The notes beneath the pieces are model-generated. The model saw nothing but the letters and a program-made list of their open reading frames with translations, did no database searches and was not told the DNA's origin. From Avena insularis (Eukaryota; Streptophyta; Magnoliopsida; Poales; Poaceae), in contig JAJUPC010000225.1 in the NCBI GenBank assembly GCA_023614405.1, positions 124,001 through 188,000 on the forward strand: a stretch of DNA of 64,000 bases, read 5' to 3'. Within the stretch, counting starts at the first letter, position 1; each line of letters begins with the position of its first letter. Shown one piece after another: positions 1 to 9,602 of the stretch. Position numbers and translations under genes: made by a program.

Positions 1-225
1 TAGTTACCAGATATATTACTTGGTCCGATGGAAATCGTGTTTTACAACAAATTTATTGCCCGTACTTGGATCTCTAGTCCATATCTGCACTATAGTCGCG
101 GGCCGGTAGTACCGGGAATCTTTTTCCGGTACTACCGCTTGGCGGTACTACCGCCAGTGTAGGTCCGGTACTACCGCCCAGTACTGGCAGCAAATTTTTT
201 TTTAAAACACCAAGCTCCATCCTCT
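1..225. other. Upstream internal region of element D with GGTAGTACCG motifs
   Basis: There is no gene. Positions 104-180 hold at least four copies of the palindromic core GGTAGTACC / GGTACTACC with GC-rich flanks, the same motif that recurs in the LTRs of D and E. A run of T follows at about 196-205. Confidence 0.5.
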
Positions 226-1811
226 GTGTTGTCTCGGGTTCTTGTGCCCTTACCCCTATGCTATCTCCCTCTTTCTTTCACAGGTGCAGGGGGTTCCCGG
301 GGATCACGCAAGCGCTCCAAAGCTCACTATGAGATAGAGGACTATGAGTTAGAATCCGAGACTGAGTCAGAAGAGGAGGTCATGCCCCAACCTAGTGCCC
401 GTCTGAAACTGCAAACAACTCGTGGTCGTCGGGTGGGGGGGTCAAGCAAAGTGCTGGTCATGGTAAAGCTCCTCCACCTCCTCCTCCTTCCGGTCCTCGC
501 AAGAGCCACAGTTCAGGGCCATCTGGGTCAAAGCTGCTGTCTGATTTGTCTGAGTCTGAATTTCATGCCCTGCGGGTGGTCAGTCCATATGGGACAGCTC
601 GCTCTCATGCTCGAGACAATAGCCTCTTCTTCACGGATTTTTAGGAGTGGGTGTTCCATGAGATTCTCATGAAAGATGATAAAATTGTGGTTCCTCAGAA
701 ATGGATCGAGATGAATCATGTGAGGAAGCATCTGGACTACTTTGGTGAGGCCATTGACATTTTCACCAACATTGGCTTGCTTCCCATTATGGAGTTCCGG
801 TGCAACTATGATCCTATGCTCATTGCTCAGTTCTATGCAACCGTTCACTTTGCCAAGAATGATACTCGGACTCTCACCTGGATGACCGAGGGTGTTGTCA
901 AGCAAGCAACATTGGCTGAGTTTGGGGCTATCCTCGGGTACGAAGACCATAGCAAGGACATTCCCGTTGGTTTTCGGTGCCACGCCAATGATCGTCCCAT
1001 GAAGAAAGATGTGCTTGCCCCACTGTACATCCGAGGGCGCGGAATCCCTAGAAAGATCAAAGGGCTCCTCCCTACATATGACATATTGCATCGCATTTTT
1101 CGTGAGACCGTCACCCCTCGTGCTGGGAATGTTGATGAGATACATGCTTTCATGGTGGATATTATGATGGCCACCTATCACCACCGTGACTCTGGCCTAC
1201 CTATGGATGTTATTCGGAATGAGATGGTCTGCGCCACTTTTTAGAGGAGGGTGCCTCCTTTTGCTCCATACATCATGGATCTCATCATTAGCAAGTGCCC
1301 TGTGATTGCCCGTGACTTGCCTAATCTTCGTCTTGCCACTCATCGCCACAAGAATCTGCTGATCAAGACCCATCTCAAACCACGCAATGCGGATGGTTAG
1401 ATTGTTGATGAGGATGGGAACCCGATTGAGGAGGACTCAGGTGATGCTGCTGATGCACAGCAGGATGCTGCTTTTGTGGTCTCTCGTCGCAAGACCGCTC
1501 AGCCATCTTGGGCCAAGAGGTTTGAGGCCAAACTCAAGAAGATATTCTGCTTTCAAATGGACAATCAGAAACGCATGTACGAGGCCCATGTCTATGCCAA
1601 GAAGGCGTGTGCTCGTCAGAAGGAAATGATGGAGGCTTAAGGCTTGACTACTTCCAAGGGCTCCGAGAACAACATTACCCCAGAAGACCAATGGATCTCC
1701 AAGCACAGCAACTGGGACGATGATGTCACCTCCTCCTTCCGTGCCCCTCCACCTCATGGTGATGCATGGGACGACTTTGTTGATGATGATGATGATGATG
1801 ATGATGAGTGA
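226..1811 (+). pseudogene. Decayed 'putative plant transposon protein' ORF (Transposase_32-like)
   Basis: The encoded protein begins with a Gly/Arg/Ser-rich stretch and an acidic EDYELESETESEEE patch. A roughly 200-residue globular block follows (651-1244), with features such as 'NYDPMLIAQFYATVHF' and 'TLTWMTEGVVKQATLAEFGA'. It ends in an Asp-rich tail encoded by a GAT repeat (1785-1808). The globular block resembles the plant-specific domain often labelled 'putative plant transposon protein', found in non-autonomous grass LTR elements; its function is unknown. The frame is broken at the G-run near 435, by in-frame stops at 642-644, 1242-1244 and 1398-1400, and by a shift near 1620, so it is a pseudogene. 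No protease, RT or integrase motifs are present. The family name is recalled from memory and no search was run. Confidence 0.6.
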
Positions 1812-2264
1812 TCTCCGGGGCATTAGTGTTGCTCTTGTCCCTTTTTGGCGTCTTGATGCCAAAGGGGGAGAAGTTGCACATTAGGTATGCGGGATTTGCG
1901 AGGGAAAGTCACAAGCTCGTTCTTGCCTTTGATTTTATTCGCTTGTGAACTTTATTTGGTTGCCTCTTATTATGTGTGACTTACTATGTGTGAACTAACT
2001 ATTTGTGCTATGTATGATAAGACTATGTGGTTATCGTATGGATCCATCTTGTGTGTAATATGGCTATTCTTGTTTGGATCCATCCTATGTGACGACCTTC
2101 CCCATTCCTAATCAATATTGGTCATCACATGTTATTTAGCAAAGGTATGTCCTCTATGTGCGACCTCTACTCCCAGGTAGCTTGTTAGAATGTATGGGGC
2201 TTGTTTCTACATATCTAGGGGGAGCCCCATCTACATCTTGTCATCACTAGATTTCCCTGCAAAA

Positions 2265-2351
2265 TGTGTGTTGTCATCAAACACCAAAAAGGGGGAGATT
2301 GAAAGAGCATTTGCTATCCCTAGTGATTTTGGTGTTTGATAACAACACACA
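2265..2351. repeat. 25-bp inverted repeat straddling the PPT/LTR junction
   Basis: The left arm (2265-2289) and right arm (2327-2351) are reverse complements with one mismatch (core ATCAAACACCAAAA / TTTTGGTGTTTGAT). The loop between them holds the polypurine tract and the first bases of the LTR. Confidence 0.8.
2286..2299 (+). promoter_or_regulatory. Polypurine tract of element D
   Basis: AAAAAGGGGGAGAT lies immediately 5' of the LTR terminus at 2300, the position and composition expected of the plus-strand primer for reverse transcription. Confidence 0.75.
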
Positions 2352-3685
2352 TATCGGACTAATGATTTGCTAAGTGTGTCACAGGTACATTAAAAAGATC
2401 TGCAAACGTTCAAAACTATGCACTGGAGCGGTACCAAAAGCGGTATCGGACGAAGCTTTACTGATTTGTCAAAAGCTTCTGCCTGCTCCGGTACTAAAAT
2501 GCGGTAGTACCGCATTTTAGTACCGCTCGGGGCAGAGACTTTTTGCACGCTTCAAAAAGCTTCTGCCTTCTCCGGTACTAAAATGCGGTAATACCGCATT
2601 TTAGTACCGCTCAGGGCAGAGACTTTTTGTACGTTGCAAAAAGCCTCTGTCTATGCCGGTAGCAAAATGCGGTAGTACCGCATTTTACTACCTGGCGCGA
2701 CAGAGAGTTTTTTTCGTTTGAAAGATATTGTTTTCTCTATGTCCGGTAGTACCGGTTGCCTCAAGCAGTACTACCGCTTTCCGGTAGCAGCAATAGTAGT
2801 ACCGCTGGGGGCTGGACTTGATGCAGTTTGAAAAAGGGTGGTCCGGTACCAGGTCCGGTAATACCGGAGTTCTCCGGTAGTACCGCTTGAACTTCCGGTA
2901 CTACCGCTGCAATAAATGCATCAACGGTCAGATTTTGTGGAGGGGTACACCTACCTTGGGACAAGTTGCTCAGTGCATTAAAGTCAAAGAACACCATTGG
3001 AGTCCATTGGAGCCACCCAAATCCTCAAGATCTCCTCATCCCACCACCCAAAGTCTTTGATCTTTGGGGAATCGAAGGAGGAGTCCCTGATCTACTACTT
3101 CACCAAAAGAGATCTTCATTTCCCCCTCATTTCATTGAGGGCCCCTTTACTCTAGTGTTTTCTTGGAAACCCTAGTTCTTGTTTTTGTTCTTACAAGCTT
3201 GTCTTTGATTGCTTTGACAGCTTGCTTGTATTTGGGAGCCTCCGATTAAGTTGTGGATGTGTGCCCCAAACTTGTAACGGTGCCAGCTTCCACCTTGAAG
3301 GTTGCCGATATAGTGGAAGGTGAATCGATCCCGTTGGGGTGAGATTCATCGGAGAACAAGGGAGGCCTCTCGTATGCTGGTGGTTTGAAACCACCCCCTC
3401 TCCAAACATAGACGTACTTCCCCTCAAAAGGAAGGAACTACGGGAAACAAATCCTTGTGTCTCCGCGTCCACTTTTCGGTTACTTCTATCCTTTACCGCA
3501 CCTTACTTACTTGTTACTTCTCTGTGTTGTGGTAGCTCTTGCATAAGTGTCATATAGGTAAATTCACCATAGTTGCATTATCTAGAGAATTTACCTTATT
3601 TTCAAACCTTAATTTGAAAAAGAAGAAAATTTGAAGTAGCACCTATTCACCCCCCCCCCCTCTAGGTGCCCATACGATCCTTTCA
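2300..3685 (+). repeat. 3' LTR of element D
   Basis: The LTR runs from TGAAAG to CTTTCA, a perfect 6-bp terminal inverted repeat, and is about 1386 bp long. It is preceded by the purine run AAAAAGGGGGAGAT, the expected polypurine tract. The U3-side half holds three 84-bp tandem repeats with long palindromes and further GGTAGTACCG motifs up to about 2910. The end contains a C-run (3649-3660) and the segment TCTAGGTGCCCATACGATC. The 5' LTR partner is outside the window. Confidence 0.8.
2471..2722. repeat. Three 84-bp tandem repeats, each with a long palindrome
   Basis: Units start at 2471, 2555 and 2639. In unit 1 the palindrome spans 2489-2525, 37 nt centred on one unpaired base. In unit 2 it spans 2573-2609 and is nearly perfect. 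Unit 3 is degraded. Each unit ends with a conserved GGCAGAGACTTTTTG-like segment. They lie in the U3 part of the LTR, so they would be in the transcript from the 3' LTR and could form stable hairpins. Confidence 0.85.
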
Positions 3686-5049
3686 GCGCTAAAGATGTGG
3701 ATGCAAGACTAGAGGAGTTTGACAATAAGCTCACCACCGCCATGGACAAGATCGAAGGACTCGAGAAATCCTTCAACAACAAGCTAGACGCTCGGTTCAA
3801 GGAGGTTTTGGACAAATTACTGCACCGCCCTCGGTTGCACCTCGGCGACTGGCGCATTCGATCACGGTCGTGCTGGCGTTCTTGCACCGCACCTCAGGCT
3901 CCTACTGCTGCAGCTGATGCACCTCGGGCTTCCAACACGGCTGCTACTGCAACCTTGGGGGAAGACAACGAGTACTACTACGAGTTCGACAACGACGATC
4001 TGTTTGATGAGGAGGTTGAACAACCTCCACATCCTGCCGGCCGACCCCCACATTAACATCGCAACGCTCGCCCACCGGTACATGATGATGATCATGTTGC
4101 CAAGCTTAAATTAAATATTCCATCTTTTGAGGGTAAATATAATCTTGATGCATATCTTACATGGGAGATGGAAGTAGAACAACGTTTTGCATGTTTAAAA
4201 TATCCTGAGAATATGCGTGTTAGTGCTGCTACATGTGAATTTACTAAATTTGCTTCTCTTTGGTGTCTGAATATTGTCGCTTAAATCCTACTACTATTCC
4301 TAGTACTTGGACTACTTTAAAAACTGCTATGCGTGTTCGTTTTGTGCCTCCTACTTATCAACGTGATTTACTAAAGAACCTGACACGTTTAGAACAAGAG
4401 AAAATTCTGTAGAAGAGTATTATCTGGAATTGCAAACGGGGATGGTTCGGTGTGGTCTTGTTGAAACTACTGAACAAATGCTTGCACGTTTCTTTGATGG
4501 ATTAAACAAGGATATTCAACATATATTAGACTATAAGGAATATAATACCATCACTCGTCTGTTTCATCTTGCTTGCAAAGCTGAACATGAAGTGCAGGAT
4601 CGTCAAACACCATGGAGGAGGACTAATAATTCTGCAGGTCGCACATCCTCTTGGACATCTCGACAATCAGCGCCTTCTTCTCGTGATGCTCCACCAGCTT
4701 CTACCACATCCAAAGCCACCACAAGGCTTCCATCAGCTGCTCCTCCACTGTCATCCAATGCTCCTGCTCGTAGTGCATCTTCTATGGCTTCCACAGGCAA
4801 AACAAAGGATATACAATGCCGCAAGTGCTAGGGTTATGGTCATATTGAGCGACAGTGCACAACACAGCGTGTTATGATGGTGCGTGATGATGGTGAATAT
4901 GATTTAGCAAGTGACTTTGATGAAGATACATTAGCTCTTATTTCTGTTTGAGATGGAGATAATTCTGATTATGAATAAGAGACAGAGATAATGGGAGTTG
5001 AAACTGCTGATCAATACAAGAGCTTAGTGGTACAACGTGTGTTGAGTGT
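3686..5049 (+). pseudogene. Element C: broken gag of a CRM-like Ty3/gypsy element
   Basis: Gag fragment of the same family as elements A and B. It starts abruptly after the LTR of D and ends exactly where the LTR of B starts. Recognisable parts, in order: a coiled region (3700-3800), an acidic stretch ending in DLFDEEVEQPP, the conserved gag core KLNIPSFEGKY with WEMEVEQRFACLKYPENMRV (4095-4260), and the downstream gag helices (4430-4620). A linker rich in Ser/Pro/Thr follows, then a zinc-knuckle region damaged by a stop at 4828-4830. Several frameshifts and stops lie between 4054 and 4980, so no Gag protein can be made. Protease and later domains are absent. The CRM-type assignment rests on gag motifs I recognise from cereal centromeric retrotransposons. 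Confidence 0.8.
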
Positions 5050-5968
5050 TGATGTGGACATCCCTTCTATTGATACAACCGTTGTACCTACAGCAACACA
5101 CATACAAGGACCCATCACAAGATCTCGTGCCAAACAACTTAACTATCAGGTACTTTCGTTTCTTGGAACTATTCCTCACATACATGAGAATATGATGCTG
5201 CCTAAATCAGATATATTTCTTACTCTTAGGAATGATGGACCAAGCATGGATGAGAGGGACAGGCATTGGAGCATGGCCATGCATGGAGATGGCAGCAAGC
5301 ATGTGATGATCCAATAGAAGGCCACGGATGAAGATTTCAGAACTTTGAGGCCACCATAATGAAGAAAGAAGGCTTGGACGAAATATTCAAGATCAATACT
5401 TTACGAATTCTTCCATAGCTTAATATGGTGCTGCGACACCTTTAATTTGGGCCAGGCCCATGTAATTTTCGCAGGATTTTAATTAGCCACTTTTTAGAGT
5501 ACGTATTTGAGGGGAAAAGGACTTCTAGGGTTGGATTCGGCCACCACTTCCATGGCTGGCCGAAACCCCACCTTTCCGTCCTTAAATACTCCCCATAGCC
5601 GTCCCCCTAGACTCGGATTTTGTTTAGACATTAAGTTAGCCATCATAGCAACTTCGCCAAGGCTCGAGCGTCGCAGAGGCCTCTTGTACTTCGCACCTAT
5701 ACAGGATCCCACCTTTTTAATAAAGCTTTCCTCTTAATCCGCAATATCTTGATTGCAATATTGGTTCTTACTTGTTCTCGATTTCAGGTAGGAATTAAGA
5801 CCCTCGCTGGTCAGGCTGATCGTGTTCCCGCAGGATCGGTAACCTCCAGGAGATTGGCCTAGCGATTGCATTGGCGCTTTCGCACGCGTGTAGTCGGATC
5901 GTCAAGCCCGAACTCCACCAAATCGATTATCATCATCTCATCGAAGATCGGACACCTTTGCCCTATCA
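5050..5968 (+). repeat. 5' LTR of element B
   Basis: The LTR begins TGATGTGGACATCCC and ends CCCTATCA, about 919 bp. The first 290 bp are an open reading frame in the family's polyprotein-tail frame (motif [11 protein letters not shown]), as in element A, where this tail is read into the LTR. Closely similar copies are at 8695-9602 and 15481-16395 (minus), 18016-18577 (truncated) and 63616-64000 (minus). Confidence 0.85.
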
Positions 5969-5970
5969 AG

Positions 5971-5980
5971 TGGTATCAGA
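5971..5980 (+). promoter_or_regulatory. Primer binding site of element B (tRNA-iMet type)
   Basis: TGGTATCAGA lies two bases after the LTR end and matches the start of the initiator-methionine tRNA primer site used by many plant LTR retrotransposons. Confidence 0.85.
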
Positions 5981-7053
5981 TTTCAGGTTGCTCGGTGAGA
6001 TTTTACTTTTGAGATTAGATCTGTTTTTACCTATAACCCACGAAAAAGCCAAAAACACAGTTAGGGTTTAGATCCATCCCATAACCAATCTACGCCTCGC
6101 ATTATCTTTTCAGTTTTTGCATTGTTGAATTTGTGTCTACATCGTCTGCCGAGTTCTTTGGTCTTAGTGTCTCGTCCCTTAGAGTTTCGAGTTCTGATCA
6201 TAGTAGTCACCGCCACACTCGCCGATCACCGCCACCATATTCCGCCGCCATATACCCAGCCACCATAAACCCTAATACTCCACCACCGCCTTCCTACCGC
6301 GACACAGATCTGATCAGTTTTCCTGCCACAGTATGAGTCCGAGTAGAGTTATTGTTTCCTAGTTATTTCTTTTTACTTTCCTTCTTTGTTGTTTCCGTGT
6401 TAAGCTAAAGTTCGTGTCGAGCTCGTAAGTCCGTGAGAGAGCAAAAAAGTCTGGAACCGCCTCCGAAAAAAAATTCTGGCTATACTGTTTTTCGACCCCG
6501 GGGATCACTTTTCTCCATCGGCCGTTATAGCGATATTTTTTTGGCGCCTGCACGCTTTCCGGAGCAAAATAAAAAAATTCGAAAAAAAATTTTGGGGCTA
6601 ACCTATTTTTAGACCCCGTAGATCAGTTTTAGACACTAGCCATCATAGTGATTTTCCACCTCTCGGTTCTCTTTTCAGGGTGCCATACATTGCTTGTTGT
6701 GTCGCGTCGTGACATCGTTGGTGATCTAGGCTCGCGTCTCTAGTACGGTCTAGCCTAGGACCAGAACAGTACCGTCGTTAAGCATTCTTTCAACTTTTGC
6801 ATTGCTGTTTTGATAATTGCTAACCCCCTTTGCTAAGCCTTCCCAGAGCTCCACGGATATTCTCCACGTGCGGTGTTTCGACTTCTGGTAATCGCTTGGT
6901 TCAATCTCTGGACCCACTGATCCTCGCGGTTGCACATCGCCTTTTCCTGCTGTTTGGTAAGAACTTGTAAGAGCTTTGTATATTGCTTGACGGATTACGC
7001 GTGACTTTCATCATATTTCCGTACTATATACCTGTGCTTTTTAAGGACTAACC
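5981..7053 (+). other. Untranslated leader of element B
   Basis: About 1.07 kb between the primer binding site and the gag ATG, with no convincing ORF. It contains two diverged copies of one segment (about 6430-6550 and 6560-6655), each with a poly-A/T run, a GACCCC(G) block and a 'CATCGGCCGTTATAG' / 'CTAGCCATCATAG' block. The counterpart in A is 14359-15468 on the minus strand. Confidence 0.6.
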
Positions 7054-8694
7054 ATGACAGATACTTCGCGGAACCCTGCCACAATGACGAGCAAAGAACT
7101 ACATGCCCACTTCTCCGCGCTCTTGGTCAACATGGCGAAGACGTGGATACGCCGCCTAGGGAGTTTGACACCAAGCTCACCAACGCCATGGACAAGATCG
7201 ATGGACTCGAGAAATCCTTCAACGCCAAGCTTGATGCTCGGTTCAAGGAGATTTTGAACAGATTGCCGCACTTGCACCAGCACCACATGGCGCCTGGCAT
7301 TCCGATCCGCATTCGATTGCTGGTTCGGGCCGTCGCGACTACCGCTGCGGCACCTCTGCGCGCGTTGCTGCGACATTGGGGACAGATGACGGGTACTACT
7401 ACGACCCCGACGACGACGATCTGTTTGACGAGGAGGTTGAACAACCTCCACAGGTACCTGCTGGCCGTCCCCGACATTACTACCGCAACGCTCGACCACC
7501 TAAGACGTGATGATGATCATGTTGCAAAGCTTAAATTAAATATTCCATCTTTTGAGGGTAAATATAATCCTGATGCATATCTTACATGGGAGATGGAAGT
7601 AGAACAACGTTTTGCATGCTTAAAATATCTTGAGAATATACGTGTTAGTGCTGCTACATGTGAATTTACTAAATTTGCTTCCCTTTGGTGGTCTGAGTAT
7701 TGTCGTTTAAATCCTACTATTATTCCTAGTACTTGGACTGCTTTAAAAACTGCTATGCGTTCGCTTTTGTACCTCCCACTTATCAACGTGATTTACTAAA
7801 GAATCTGACACGTTTAGAGCAAGGGAAAAATTCTGTAGAAGAGTATTATCAGGAATTGCAAACGGGGATGGTTCGGTGTGGTCTTGTTGAATCTAATGAA
7901 CAAATGCTTGCACGTTTCTTTGGTGGATTAAACAAGGACATTCAGCACATATTAGATTATAAGGAATATAATTCTATCACTTGTTTGTTTCATCTTGCTT
8001 GCAAAGCTGAACGTGAAGTGCAGGATCGCCAAACACCATGGAGGAGGACTAATAATTCTGCAGGTCGCACATCCACTTGGACATCCCGACAATCAGCGCC
8101 TCCTTCTCGTGATTCGCCACCAGCTACTACCACATCCAAGGCCACCACAAGATTTCCAGCTGCTCCCCCACCGTCATCCAATGCTCCTGCTCGTAGTGCA
8201 TCTTCTATGGCTTCCACGGGTAAAAAAAAGGATATACAATGCCGCAAGTGCTGGGGGTTTGGTCATATTGAGAGACAGTGCACAACACAACGAGTGATGA
8301 TGGTGCGAGATGATGGTCAATACGATTCAGCGAGTGACTTTGATGAAGATACATTAGCCCTTATTTCTGCTCGAGATGGAGACAATTACGTCGATGAAGA
8401 GACAGAGGTAATGGGAGCTGACGCTGCTGATCAATACAAGAGCTTAATTACACAACGTGTGTTGAGTGTGCAATTGAGCAAATCTGAGCAAGATCAACAC
8501 CACAACCTGTTCCAAACACGTGGTGTTGTCAAGGAAAGAGCTATACGGATCATCATTGATGGAGGGAGTTGTAATAATCTGGCTAGTGTTGATATGGTAG
8601 AGAAGCTTGCACTTCCAACAAGACAACGCACACATTCATATTACATCCAATGGTTTGATATTTCTTGCAAGATCAAGGTAACAAGAATGGTACG
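7054..8694 (+). pseudogene. gag and start of protease of element B
   Basis: Starts at ATG 7054 (MTDTSRNPATMTSKELHAHF) after the leader. A frameshift lies near 7130, the gag core KLNIPSFEGKYNPDAYLTW is at about 7527-7583, and another shift lies near 7758. From there the frame is open through the gag helices (FVPPTYQRDLLKNLTRLEQG), a Ser/Thr/Pro linker and a CCHC zinc knuckle (CRKCWGFGHIERQC, about 8240-8281). It reaches the first part of an aspartic protease with the family's IIIDGGSCNNLAS active-site region (about 8550-8590). The reading frame is cut at 8694 by element A and resumes at 16401. Gag would form the virus-like particle and the knuckle would bind RNA. This copy cannot make an intact protein. 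Confidence 0.8.
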
Positions 8695-9602
8695 TGATAG
8701 GGCAAAGGTGTCCGATCTTTCGATGAGATGGCGATAATCGATTTGGTGGAGTTCGGGCTTGACGATCCGACTACACGTGCGAGCACGGGCGCCAATGCAA
8801 TCGCTAGGCCAATCTCCTGGAGGTTACCGATCCTGCGTGAACACGATCAGCCTGACCAGCGAGGGTCTTAATTCCTACCTGAAATCAAGAACAAGTAAGA
8901 ACCAATATTGCGGATTAAGAGGAAAGCTTTATTGAAGAGGTGGGATCCTGAATAGGTGCGAAGTACAAGAGGCCTCTGCGACGCTCGAGCCTTGGCGAAG
9001 TTGCGACTATGGCTAACTTAATGTCTAAAAAAAATCCGAGTCTAGGGGGTAGGCTATGGGGAGTATTTAAGGGCGAAAAGGTGGGGTTTCGGCCAGCCAT
9101 GGAAGTGGTGGCCGAATCCAACCCTAAAAGTCCTTTTCCCCTCAAATACGGACTCTAAAAAGTGGCTAATTAAAATCCTGCGAAAATTACATGGGCCTGG
9201 CCCAAAATAAAGGTGTCGCAGCACCATATTAAGCTATGGACGAATTCATAAAGTATTGATCTTGAATATTTCGTCCAAGCCTTCTTTCTTCATTATGGTG
9301 GCCTCAAAGTTCTGAAATCTTCATCCGTGGCCTTCTCTTGGATCATCACATGCTTGCTGCCATCTCCATGCATGGTCATGCTCCAATGCTTGTCCCTCTT
9401 ATCCATGCTTGGTCCATCATTCCTAAGAGTAAGAAATGTATCTGATTTAGGCAGCATCATATTCTTATGTATGTGAGGAATAGTTCCAAGAAACGAAAGT
9501 ACCTGATAGTTAAGTTGTTTGGCACGAGATCTTGTGATGGGTCCTTGTATGTGTGTTGCTGTAGGTACAATGGTTGTATCAATAGTAGGGATGTCCACAT
9601 CA
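8695..9602 (-). repeat. 3' LTR of element A
   Basis: About 908 bp. On the minus strand it runs from TGATGTGGACATC (9602) to CCTATCA (8695). The polypurine tract AGAAGGGGAGCA lies just upstream on the same strand. The last part of the pol ORF, to its stop at 9293, lies inside this LTR. Confidence 0.9.

Larger units (their letters stand above)
1..3685 (+). mobile_element. LTR element D, 3' part: non-autonomous LTR retrotransposon
   Basis: The right-hand part of an LTR retrotransposon whose 5' LTR lies off the left edge. It has an internal region with one decayed non-gag/pol ORF, a polypurine tract (about 2286-2299) and a 3' LTR (2300-3685) with matching TGAAAG/CTTTCA ends. No reverse transcriptase or integrase is visible in the 2.3 kb of internal sequence available, so it looks like a large non-autonomous derivative. 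This is inference, because the rest is outside the window. It sits directly against a gag fragment of a CRM-like element, which starts mid-gene at 3686, so D appears to have inserted into that older element. Confidence 0.75.

Noticed and set aside
2471..2722. CRISPR-like regularly spaced palindromic repeats
   Set aside because: Three contiguous 84-bp tandem units with no unique spacers, inside a plant LTR.
3649..3661. C-run as a possible assembly gap or telomere-like tract
   Set aside because: It lies inside a recognisable LTR end (before TCTAGGTGCCC) and is explained as a homopolymer in the LTR.
5971..5980. tRNA gene fragment at the primer sites (also 15469, 45369 and 57114)
   Set aside because: Only 10-13 bases complementary to a tRNA end next to LTRs, with no cloverleaf; these are primer binding sites.
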